A stretch of DNA of 64,000 bases, from NCBI GenBank assembly GCA_017794825.1, contig CP051237.1, positions 1,364,001 to 1,428,000 on the forward strand. Reading direction: 5' to 3'. Every line of letters begins with the position of its first letter. Position 1 is the stretch's first letter. This DNA comes from Pararhizobium sp. (GTDB lineage Bacteria > Pseudomonadota > Alphaproteobacteria > Rhizobiales > Rhizobiaceae). This document shows positions 49,959 to 59,273 of the stretch, piece after piece. The position numbers were made by a program, and so were the translations under genes. The notes below the pieces were generated by a model. That model was not told the DNA's origin, ran no database searches, and worked only from the letters and a program-made list of their open reading frames with translations.

Positions 49959-50990
49959 ATGAAGCATATCATCGGAAAATATCTGGCCGGCGTGGCGTCG
50001 GCGGCGATCTGGGCCGGAATGGCTGTCGGCGGCCACGCAGCCGATACATTGCGTCTGGCGCATTTTCTGCCGCCGCAACATCCGATCCACGCGACGGCCG
50101 AGAAATGGGGCGCGTCGATTTCCGAGGCGTCCGGCGGAGAACTGACGATCCAGATATTCCCGGCCCAGCAACTGGGTTCGGCCTTCGATCACTACAATCT
50201 CGCGCGCGACGGGATTGCCGACATCGCCGCGGTCAATCCCGGCTACCAGCCAGGACGTTTTCCGATTTCCGGAGCGATCGAGCTGCCGCTCATCCTGTCG
50301 AACGCCACCGGCGGCTCGCAGGCCGTCGACGAATGGTATCGCCAGTACGCCGAAACCGACATGCCGGACGTAGTGTTCTGCATGGCGACAATCCACCAGC
50401 CGGCAAGCTTTCACACGGTGAACAAGGCCATCGTCGAGCCGAAGGACGTGGACGGGTTGCGGGTGCGGACCGGAAACGCAACGATCGCCCAGTTCGTCAA
50501 GGAACTCGGCGGAAGCAACATCCAGGGTTCGACCGCCGAAGTGAAGGACATCCTGCAGAAGGGCGTCGCAGACTCGGTCATCTGGCCCTGGGGCTCGGTC
50601 AGCCTTTTCGGAATCGACAATACCGTCAAATACCATCTCGATGTGCCGCTCTCGGTATCCGCGCTCATGTTCGTCATGAACAAACAGAAATACGAGAGCC
50701 TGCCCGAGGCAAGCCGCAAGGTGTTGGATGATCATTGCACGTCGGAATGGGCGCGCGAGATCGCCACGCCATGGGCCAATTTCGAGGCCGCCGGCGTCGG
50801 GAAGCTCGGCGGCATGGAAGGTCACGCCATCAATACGCCGGACGCCGCGCAGCTTGAAGCGTGGAAAGCGGCGGCTGCTCCCGTCGTCGAGATCTGGGCT
50901 GAATCCGTGACCGAAAAGGGCGGCGATCCGGACGAGATCCTCGACAACCTGAAAAAGACTGCTGCGAAGTACGACGCAAGCGCTGAATAA
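49959..50990 (+). CDS. dctP: TRAP transporter substrate-binding protein DctP (third system)
   Basis: The 343-residue protein has a signal peptide ending GGHAADT and DctP features LRLAHFLPPQHPIHATAE, LTIQIFPAQQLGSAFDH and VDGLRVRTGNATIAQ, with the substrate Arg in RVRTG. GGGAGGACTATCA precedes the ATG. It lies 58 nt after the LLM gene and is probably cotranscribed. It likely captures the acid that the local CoA ligase and oxygenase degrade. Confidence 0.94.
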   Translation: MKHIIGKYLAGVASAAIWAGMAVGGHAADTLRLAHFLPPQHPIHATAEKWGASISEASGGELTIQIFPAQQLGSAFDHYNLARDGIADIAAVNPGYQPGRFPISGAIELPLILSNATGGSQAVDEWYRQYAETDMPDVVFCMATIHQPASFHTVNKAIVEPKDVDGLRVRTGNATIAQFVKELGGSNIQGSTAEVKDILQKGVADSVIWPWGSVSLFGIDNTVKYHLDVPLSVSALMFVMNKQKYESLPEASRKVLDDHCTSEWAREIATPWANFEAAGVGKLGGMEGHAINTPDAAQLEAWKAAAAPVVEIWAESVTEKGGDPDEILDNLKKTAAKYDASAE

Positions 50991-51000
50991 GTTAAGCTTA

Positions 51001-51072
51001 GGCCTCGCTCCGTGATTCTCGTGTCCGGAGCGAGGCCGATTGCAGATCGGCGCGTCCGGGAAATTGTCCCGG
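51001..51072 (+). promoter_or_regulatory. Tandem hairpins between dctP and dctQ (third system)
   Basis: A perfect 12-bp stem GGCCTCGCTCCG/CGGAGCGAGGCC (51001-51037) with 13-nt loop starts 10 nt after the dctP stop. Two smaller stems follow: CCGAT/ATCGG at 51036-51050, which competes with the first, and CCGGGA/TCCCGG at 51056-51072. No T-run follows. Confidence 0.7.
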
Positions 51073-51087
51073 CGCCGGAGGGGATAT

Positions 51088-51603
51088 ATGACAGACAGGC
51101 GCACGGACCGGATTGTCGGCATCATCGAGTGGACCGCCGGCGCGTTCGTGCTGGCGATGATGCTCAATACGGTCGTCGCAATCATCCTGCGCTATTTCTT
51201 CGCCGCGGCGATCCCCGATTATTACGATATCGGCCGCTTCATGCTCTGCATTCTGGTCCTTTGGGGCATCTCCACGACCAGCTATCGAGGCGGGCACATC
51301 ACCATGGACATGTTGTGGACGGTCGCGGCCAAGGGATGGCGCAGAGCCATTGACCTTTTTGCAGGCGTCGTCAGCTTCGCAGCCCTCGCCGTGCTGTGCC
51401 TGTCTCTCCTCGACCAGACGCTGCAGACCCGGCAGGACAACATTCTCACCTACGACACGCGCATGCCGACCTGGCCATTTCTGGCGATCGCCTGGCTCGG
51501 CACCGTCGCGGCGCTCGTCCTGATCGCCATTCGCGTCTTCAAAGCCCTTCGCTCGCGGTCCTGTCTGGACGATGACACACAGCCGGGGGCTGAACAGGCA
51601 TGA
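51088..51603 (+). CDS. dctQ: TRAP transporter small permease DctQ (third system)
   Basis: The 171-residue protein has four hydrophobic segments and the DctQ motif DYYDIGRFMLCILVLWGI followed by RGGHITMD. ATG 51088 has GGAGGGG upstream; the frame to 51040 would run through the hairpins. It overlaps dctM by 4 nt. Confidence 0.92.
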   Translation: MTDRRTDRIVGIIEWTAGAFVLAMMLNTVVAIILRYFFAAAIPDYYDIGRFMLCILVLWGISTTSYRGGHITMDMLWTVAAKGWRRAIDLFAGVVSFAALAVLCLSLLDQTLQTRQDNILTYDTRMPTWPFLAIAWLGTVAALVLIAIRVFKALRSRSCLDDDTQPGAEQA

Positions 51604-52889
51604 TGGCCGTCATCGCCTTCATTGCGCTCGGCTGTCTCATGCTGCTGCGCGTGCCGATCGGCTTGGCCATGGGCATTGTCGGCGCCGTCGGGGTCGGTCA
51701 GATCATTGGCTGGCACGGCGCCTACCGCATGATTGGAACGATCGCCATCCGCACCACCACGGACTACGCCTTCGGAATCATCCCGATGTTCCTGCTGATG
51801 GGCGCGATCGTCTCGCACAGCGGCGTCAGCACGGAGCTCTACCGCGCCGCCAACGCTTTCGTCGGTCGGTTCCGGGGCGGTCTGGCGCTTGCGACCATCG
51901 GCGCATGCGGAGGATTTTCGGCGATTTCCGGTTCGTCGGTAGCGACTGCCGCCACCTTCTCGTCGGTGGCCTTTCCCGAAATGGTCCGGAAGAACTATCC
52001 GCGCAGCCTCGCAGCCGGCGTCATCGCGGCGGGCGGCACGTTGGGCATTCTCATTCCGCCGTCCACGGTGCTTGCCGTCTACGGCATCATCACGCAGCAG
52101 GACATCGGCAAACTGTTCATCGCCGGTATCCTGCCGGGCATGCTCGCCATCGCCATGTACATGTTGACCATTTCCGCGATCGGATTCCTCAAATCCGGAT
52201 TTCTGCCCGAAGGCCACCGCGCCGACTGGCGTGAAAAGATCGAGTCGCTCAAGGGCATATGGGCGACGCTCGTCCTGTTCTGCTTCGTGATCGGCGGCCT
52301 TTACGGCGGCCTGTTCACACCCACGGAAGCCGGCGCGACCGGCGCCGCCGGCGCCTTCGTGATCGGATTGCTGCGTCGGCGGCTTTCGCTCTCCGCCATC
52401 CGGTCCGCGCTGATCGACACGACCCGCGTCACCGCCGCGATCTTCACGATCCTGATCGGCGCGCTTCTCTTCGGCTATTTCCTCGCCCTCACCCAGACGC
52501 CGCAGGCGATCACGTCCTTTCTCGCCAATCTCGGCGTCGGCTCCTATGGCGTTCTGATCCTGATCCTCCTCATGTATCTGTGCCTGGGATGCGTCATGGA
52601 TTCCATGGCGATGATCGTTCTCACCCTGCCGATCGTTTTCCCGATCATTCTCAATCTCGGCTTTGATCCGATCTGGTTCGGCATCGTGCTGGTCGTCGTC
52701 GTGGAACTCGGCATTATCACGCCGCCGATCGGCATCAACCTGTTCGTCATCAAGAGCGTCATGAGCGACGTGCCGCTGAACGACATCTACCGGGGCGTGA
52801 CGCCGTTCATCGTCACCGACATCCTGCGTCTGGCGCTGCTTGTCGCATTTCCGGCGATATCGCTCTTCCTGCCATCGCTCATGCCCTAG
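51600..52889 (+). CDS. dctM: TRAP transporter large permease DctM (third system)
   Basis: The 429-residue permease has FSAISGSSVATAATFSSVAF and AAGGTLGILIPPSTVLAVYG in the first half and MDSMAMIVLTLPIVFPI with GIITPPIGINLFV in the second. It is coupled to dctQ and followed by two small catabolic genes, so the operon runs from LLM through the hydratase. Confidence 0.95.
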   Translation: MMAVIAFIALGCLMLLRVPIGLAMGIVGAVGVGQIIGWHGAYRMIGTIAIRTTTDYAFGIIPMFLLMGAIVSHSGVSTELYRAANAFVGRFRGGLALATIGACGGFSAISGSSVATAATFSSVAFPEMVRKNYPRSLAAGVIAAGGTLGILIPPSTVLAVYGIITQQDIGKLFIAGILPGMLAIAMYMLTISAIGFLKSGFLPEGHRADWREKIESLKGIWATLVLFCFVIGGLYGGLFTPTEAGATGAAGAFVIGLLRRRLSLSAIRSALIDTTRVTAAIFTILIGALLFGYFLALTQTPQAITSFLANLGVGSYGVLILILLMYLCLGCVMDSMAMIVLTLPIVFPIILNLGFDPIWFGIVLVVVVELGIITPPIGINLFVIKSVMSDVPLNDIYRGVTPFIVTDILRLALLVAFPAISLFLPSLMP

Positions 52890-52914
52890 CGAATTTCCCG
52901 AAAGGAGCGCCTTA

Positions 52915-53217
52915 ATGATCGTCGATTACGAGAAATCCCGCGGATTACGGCTGCACGAAGCCGATGACATGCGCAATTTCAAGGTGATCATCGCAAATCC
53001 CGTTGACCTGCCTCCGGCGGAACACGGTCTGAAGGTCAATGGCGTGGAGGCTCTGGTTCCAATCGCCCTTCCGCCATCACTCCCGGGCGCGCCCGACGAT
53101 CCCGAATGGCTGGAGGCCTATCAGAACATGGTAGAAAAGGCCGCCGAACACGGGTGGATCGACAGCGCGCGGCAGGCCATCTACGCCCATGTCGAGATAG
53201 CGCCGTCGCGCGACTGA
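52915..53217 (+). CDS. Hypothetical protein, unknown function
   Basis: The 100-residue protein is not recognised. It is soluble and acidic, starts MIVDYEKSRGLRLHEADD, has a central Pro-rich stretch (VPIALPPSLPGAPDDPE) and ends with an Ala- and His-containing helix. AAAGGAG lies 7 nt before ATG 52915. It sits between the TRAP transporter and an enoyl-CoA hydratase variant, 13 nt before the latter, so it is probably a real small gene of the operon. Possible roles include a subunit or accessory of the oxygenase or hydratase, but nothing in the sequence decides this. Confidence 0.75.
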   Translation: MIVDYEKSRGLRLHEADDMRNFKVIIANPVDLPPAEHGLKVNGVEALVPIALPPSLPGAPDDPEWLEAYQNMVEKAAEHGWIDSARQAIYAHVEIAPSRD

Positions 53218-53230
53218 TGGGGAGAAACCG

Positions 53231-53971
53231 ATGACCCACCAACTGATCCAGCATACATCGGGCGTGGCGGAGATCGTCTTTTCCAACCCGCCGGCCAACG
53301 CCCATGGCATCGGCGATCTGGATGAGCTCGCCGCACTGCTTCATGAAACCGACCGGAATACGGACATCGGCGTCATTGTCCTCCGGTCAGAAGGTAAGGG
53401 CTTTTCCGCGGGCGGAAACATGAAGGAGATGCTGGAGCTCGAGGGTCACCAAGGCATCATCGGCCAGGCGAGAAGCGGTTACGCGGCCAGCCTCGCCATC
53501 GCGGAATGCGCCGTTCCGGTCATCGCCGCCGTGCACGGATATTGCATCGGCGTCGGCGTGCTTCTGGCCGCAGTCTGCGACATTGTCGTTGCAAGCGACG
53601 ACGCCTCGTTCCTGCTTGCCGAAATCGATTTCGGCGCGACCGCCGGCGCCATCCAGGCGATCGGGCTGATGCCTGAGAAGCGGTTGCGGAGCGCCATGTA
53701 CACCGCCGAGAAGGTCATGGCGACGGAACTCGAGCGCTACGGTTCGATCCATTCCATCGTGTCCCGGGGCGATCTATCCACGACGGTGCTGGAGGTGGCG
53801 GCGACAATCGCCTCAAAGTCACCTGTGTCCGTGCGGGCTATGAAAGCCTCGATCGACGGCTCGGTGGCGCGCAGCGTCCGCGACCACTATCGCGCCGAGA
53901 TCAGCTACACCTACGAACTCAACATGCTGGGCGCCGCCGCTGCCTCGCGGAAAGCGTTTTTCGAAGGGTGA
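53231..53971 (+). CDS. Enoyl-CoA hydratase/isomerase family protein, variant active site
   Basis: The 246-residue crotonase-fold protein has FSAGGNMKEM for oxyanion and CoA binding and VHGYCIGVGVLLAAVCD for the second oxyanion loop. The usual first Glu (GGGxEL) is replaced by Leu, while a second Glu may remain in LAEIDFG. It therefore may be an isomerase, thioesterase or other crotonase rather than a hydratase. It is the final gene of the LLM/TRAP operon. Confidence 0.85.
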   Translation: MTHQLIQHTSGVAEIVFSNPPANAHGIGDLDELAALLHETDRNTDIGVIVLRSEGKGFSAGGNMKEMLELEGHQGIIGQARSGYAASLAIAECAVPVIAAVHGYCIGVGVLLAAVCDIVVASDDASFLLAEIDFGATAGAIQAIGLMPEKRLRSAMYTAEKVMATELERYGSIHSIVSRGDLSTTVLEVAATIASKSPVSVRAMKASIDGSVARSVRDHYRAEISYTYELNMLGAAAASRKAFFEG

Positions 53972-53979
53972 TGAGCGAA

Positions 53980-54114
53980 TCACTCGGCTTCCTGGAATTG
54001 CGATTGTCGCTCGAGATTCAAATCCAGTGCCGCTTGAGCGGCCGCCACACCCGGTTCCTTGACCAATCTCACCGCCTCAAGCTTGAACTCTCGGCTGAAC
54101 CTTCTTCTCTACAT
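53980..54114 (-). pseudogene. IS3-family transposase orfA remnant
   Basis: On the minus strand, after an ATG TAG pair, the frame reads RRRFSREFKLEAVRLVKEPG followed by VAAAQAALDLNLERQ and a stop. This matches the N-terminal helix-turn-helix of IS3-type orfA proteins (usually RRKFSREFK...LHENVLRKW). The second codon is a stop, and the rest of orfA, orfB and inverted repeats are absent. It is a decayed fragment between the TRAP and arabinose operons. Confidence 0.75.
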
Positions 54115-54221
54115 TCATAAATTCCGGTTTCGTCTTCAACACCTTGTCTCGGTGTTCACGAACCCGGCAGCAGCTCAATCTGAGTAAGTCGTTTTCCACA
54201 CCAGCCGCCCGCGACGATGAG

Positions 54222-55157
54222 TCAACTTTCTCCGGAGAGCGCGCCATAGACCAGGTCGTGGAGCTGCATTGCAATCGGGCTCAGCGACTGGTTCTTCATC
54301 GAGATCAGGTGGTAATAGGGATTGATTATGATGGGGTCTTCCAGATCCAGCGCTGCAAGTTGGCTTGCGCCGCTGGTCGGGGCGACCAGTTCCGCGACCT
54401 CCTGCGAGGTTGGAGCGATGGCGTCAGTCGAACCCAGATAGGCGAACATCACCAAAAGCGACGACGTATTGACGATCTCGTGGGGCAGCGGAATGCCCCG
54501 GGAGACGAAGGCTTCCTCGACCGCCTGCCGCAGGGGCGTGCGCAACCCCTGCGCCACCCATTCCCAGCCGGCAAGGTCCCCGTTCCTCAACGGACCCAGC
54601 CCCGCCAGGGGGTGATCCCGGCGAACCAGAAAGCGGATAACTTCCACGCGGCCGCGCCGCACTTGAAACTGCCGCGGATCCGTCCCCGCCGGTATCCGGG
54701 AGAGCGCGAAATCGTATTCCCCGCCCAGAAGCCCCTCGACCAGCACGTCGCTGGGCGCGACGTCCACATGAATGTCCGCTCCGCTTGCCGTTTTCTTCAG
54801 CTTCTGGATGGCGGGTACAACGAACCCGACGGCGGCGCCGGTGACGGCGCCCACGCGGACCGTGCCGGATTGGCCGGTTATCGCCGAATGGACGTCGGCC
54901 AGCGTCTGGTCCATGCCCTTGAGCAGACCGGCGGCGTTCCTGGCGAGGATCTCTCCCACGGCAGTGGGCGTCATGCCTTTGGGATGGCGTTCGAAAACAG
55001 GCGCGCCGATCAACTGTTCGATCCCGGAGACCATACGAGAGGCGGCCGGTTGCGTCATCGCCAGACGTTCGGCCGCCAGGGCGAGCTGACCGGTCTCCGC
55101 AATCGCCTTGATCAGACGCAGATCTCTCAGCTTCAGTTTACTTGCGCGATTGAGCAT
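54222..55157 (-). CDS. LysR family regulator, likely AraR-type regulator of sugar operon
   Basis: The 311-residue protein has the N-terminal winged helix LRDLRLIKAIAETGQLALAAERLAMTQPAASRMVSGIEQ and an effector domain. It is divergent from chvE with a strong palindrome between them (55160-55185). LysR-type regulators next to non-phosphorylative arabinose genes are known in Azospirillum (AraR), and the arrangement here fits. The ribosome site is weak, and ATG 55157 is the natural helix start. Confidence 0.9.
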   Translation of the reverse strand: MLNRASKLKLRDLRLIKAIAETGQLALAAERLAMTQPAASRMVSGIEQLIGAPVFERHPKGMTPTAVGEILARNAAGLLKGMDQTLADVHSAITGQSGTVRVGAVTGAAVGFVVPAIQKLKKTASGADIHVDVAPSDVLVEGLLGGEYDFALSRIPAGTDPRQFQVRRGRVEVIRFLVRRDHPLAGLGPLRNGDLAGWEWVAQGLRTPLRQAVEEAFVSRGIPLPHEIVNTSSLLVMFAYLGSTDAIAPTSQEVAELVAPTSGASQLAALDLEDPIIINPYYHLISMKNQSLSPIAMQLHDLVYGALSGES

Positions 55158-55159
55158 TA

Positions 55160-55185
55160 TCTACATATCAAAAATGATATGTAGA
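55160..55185. promoter_or_regulatory. Palindromic LysR operator between LysR and chvE
   Basis: TCTACATATCA-AAAA-TGATATGTAGA is a perfect 11-bp inverted repeat starting 3 nt upstream of the LysR start. It is likely the LysR binding site. TTGAATTGCATTTCAA (55202-55217) is a second near-palindrome in this AT-rich region. Confidence 0.7.
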
Positions 55186-55311
55186 TTGTCAATCTAATTA
55201 ATTGAATTGCATTTCAAGGATTCCATACAGTTCAGGCGGGTCTGCACGACCCGACCTGTCGCGTCGGCTGGAGGAGTCGATCGTGACGAAGGACATTACC
55301 GGGAGGATTGA

Positions 55312-56379
55312 ATGAGAAAGCTGATTTCCCTGCTGAGCACGCTCGCCTTTGGCGCGGGGCTCTTCGCAACGCCAGTGTTTGCGCAGGACAAGGACACCGT
55401 CGGCATCGCAATGCCGACAAAATCGTCTTCGCGCTGGATTTCCGATGGCGAGTCGATGGTCGAACAGTTCGAGGCGGCGGGCTATGACACCGACCTGCAA
55501 TACGCCGAGGACGATATTCCCAACCAGCTCGCGCAGATCGAGAACATGATCACCAAGGAAGTCGATGCGCTGGTGATCGCCGCCATTGACGGCACCACGC
55601 TCTCGAACGCGCTGGCCAACGCAGCCGCGCTGGGCATCCCGGTCATCGCCTATGACCGTCTGATCCGCGACAGTCCCGACGTCGACTACTATGCGACGTT
55701 CGACAACTTCAAGGTCGGCGTGCAGCAGGCGGAATCGCTCGTCGCCGGATTGAAGGAACGCTTTCCCGATGCGGAGACTTGGAACGTCGAGCTGTTTGGA
55801 GGGTCGCCGGACGACAACAACGCTTATTTCTTCTACGATGGCGCCATGAGCGTGCTCCAGCCGCACATCGATGAGGGCAGGATCACCATCGTCTCCGACC
55901 AGAGGGGAATGGATACTGTCGGCACGCTGCGCTGGGACGGAGCAGTCGCCCAGGCGCGCATGGATAACCTGCTCTCGGCGCACTACACCGACAAGCAGAT
56001 CCACGGCGTTCTGTCTCCCTATGACGGTCTGTCGATCGGAATATTGTCTTCGCTGAAGGGCGTGGGGTATGGCTCCGGCGACCTGCAGATGCCGATCGTC
56101 AGCGGCCAGGACGCGGAGATCCCTTCGGTCAAGTCGATCCTGGCGGGCGAGCAGTATTCGACCGTCTTCAAGGATACCCGCGAACTCGCCCGCGTCACCG
56201 TCGGCATGGTCGACGCCCTGCTGAAAGACGGCGAACCCGAAATCAACGACACGAAGACCTATGACAACGGCGTCAAGGTCGTTCCGTCATACCTCCTCGT
56301 GCCGGTTTCGGTTGACGTATCCAACTGGGAAGAGGTGCTGATCGGAAGCGGTTACTATTCGAAGGACGAGATCGAATAG
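55312..56379 (+). CDS. chvE: ChvE-like multiple sugar-binding periplasmic protein
   Basis: The 355-residue protein matches Agrobacterium ChvE throughout, e.g. [54 protein letters not shown] and [19 protein letters not shown] signal peptide ending PVFAQD is present and GGGAGGATTGA precedes the ATG. It binds arabinose, galactose, glucose or xylose for the GguAB transporter; in Agrobacterium it also senses sugars for virulence. It opens the operon, with a hairpin after its stop. Confidence 0.95.
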   Translation: MRKLISLLSTLAFGAGLFATPVFAQDKDTVGIAMPTKSSSRWISDGESMVEQFEAAGYDTDLQYAEDDIPNQLAQIENMITKEVDALVIAAIDGTTLSNALANAAALGIPVIAYDRLIRDSPDVDYYATFDNFKVGVQQAESLVAGLKERFPDAETWNVELFGGSPDDNNAYFFYDGAMSVLQPHIDEGRITIVSDQRGMDTVGTLRWDGAVAQARMDNLLSAHYTDKQIHGVLSPYDGLSIGILSSLKGVGYGSGDLQMPIVSGQDAEIPSVKSILAGEQYSTVFKDTRELARVTVGMVDALLKDGEPEINDTKTYDNGVKVVPSYLLVPVSVDVSNWEEVLIGSGYYSKDEIE

Positions 56380-56402
56380 GCTTTGACAGCCAACGACGCC
56401 AT

Positions 56403-56427
56403 CCTCCCCGGCGCCTGCCCGGGGAGG
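56403..56427 (+). promoter_or_regulatory. Intercistronic hairpin between chvE and gguA
   Basis: CCTCCCCGG and CCGGGGAGG form a perfect 9-bp stem with a 7-nt loop, 23 nt after the chvE stop and 32 nt before the gguA start. No T-run. Confidence 0.65.
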
Positions 56428-56459
56428 AAATCCGGCCTCAGTCCAGCTTCGGGCAGATC

Positions 56460-57988
<1,529 letters not shown>

Positions 57989-57992
<4 letters not shown>

Positions 57993-59236
57993 CACTGGTT
58001 CAGGGCGAGGAGACGGTCGATCGGATCACGGCGCCGAGCAAGAGCATTCGGCAGTATCTTTTATCGCATTTGCGGGAATACGGCCTGCTGTTCGCGCTGA
58101 TCGCGATCATGGTGTTCTTCCAGGTTGTGACCGACGGAACGCTGCTGCGCGCCGTCAACATCACCAACCTGCTGCTGCAGAACAGCTATATCGTCATCAT
58201 GGCGCTCGGCATGCTCGTCGTAATCGTTTCCGGCAATATCGATCTTTCCGTGGGCTCGGTCATGGGGTTCATCGGCGCCCTTGCGGCGGTGATGATCGTC
58301 AACCTGGAGCAGCCTGTCTACGTTACGGTCCCGATATGTCTCGTCGCCGGCGCGCTCATCGGCGCCGCGCAAGGGTATTGGATCGCCTACTGGAAGATTC
58401 CTTCCTTCATCGTGACGCTCGCGGGCATGCTGGTTTTTCGCGGACTGTCGCTATGGCTGCTCGAAGGCCAGTCCGTCGGCCCCTTTCCGCAGTCCTTCCA
58501 GGTGATTGCGAACGGTTTCGTGCCCGACATCCTGCCCGCCGGTCTCGGCGAGACGCTTGCCGGCTTCCTGGGCGTGCGCCGGATCAACGTTCTGGCGCTT
58601 GCGGTCGGCATAGCGGCGGCCGGAGGTCTCGTCTGGATCGGATTGCGACAGCGCGCCCGCAACCGCGCCTATGGCATCGTCGACGAGCCGCGCAGTTTCT
58701 TCATTGCCCGCAACGCCATCGTCGCGGCTGCGATCATCTTCATCACCTACAAGCTTTCGACCTTCCGGGGCCTGCCCAATGTGCTGCTGACGATGGGTGT
58801 GCTGGCGGTCATTTACGCCTTCCTGACATCCAACACGGTTATTGGCCGGCGCATCTATGCGCTGGGCGGCAACCAGAAGGCGGCGAAGCTCTCGGGGATC
58901 AAGACCGAGCGACTGACTTTCCTCGCCTTCGTCAACATGGGTCTGCTTGCGGCTGCGGCCGGCCTTGTTTTCGCCGCGCGCCTCAACACCGCTACGCCCA
59001 AGGCCGGCTTCGCCCTCGAACTCGACGTGATCGCCGCTGTCTTCATCGGCGGCGCGTCGATGTCGGGGGGCGTGGGCACGATCGTCGGCGCGGTCGTCGG
59101 GGCCTTCCTGATGGGCGTGCTCAACAACGGCATGTCGATCATGGGCATCGGCATTGACTACCAGCAGATGATCAAGGGTCTGGTGCTGCTCGCAGCCGTC
59201 GTCTTCGATGTCTACAACAAGCAGAAGCAGGGTTGA
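57989..59236 (+). CDS. gguB: Sugar ABC transporter permease GguB
   Basis: The 415-residue permease has the CUT2 motif SGNIDLSVGSVMGF, the IPSFIVTLAGMLVFRGL loop, and the C-terminal AVFIGGASMSGGVG coupling region. GTG 57989 overlaps the gguA stop. It is longer than simple ribose permeases, as is normal for XylH/GguB types. With ChvE and GguA it forms a complete monosaccharide importer. Confidence 0.94.
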
Positions 59237-59273
59237 TGATCATGGGTAAGCACCTACGCGCCGAGGACAGTCA

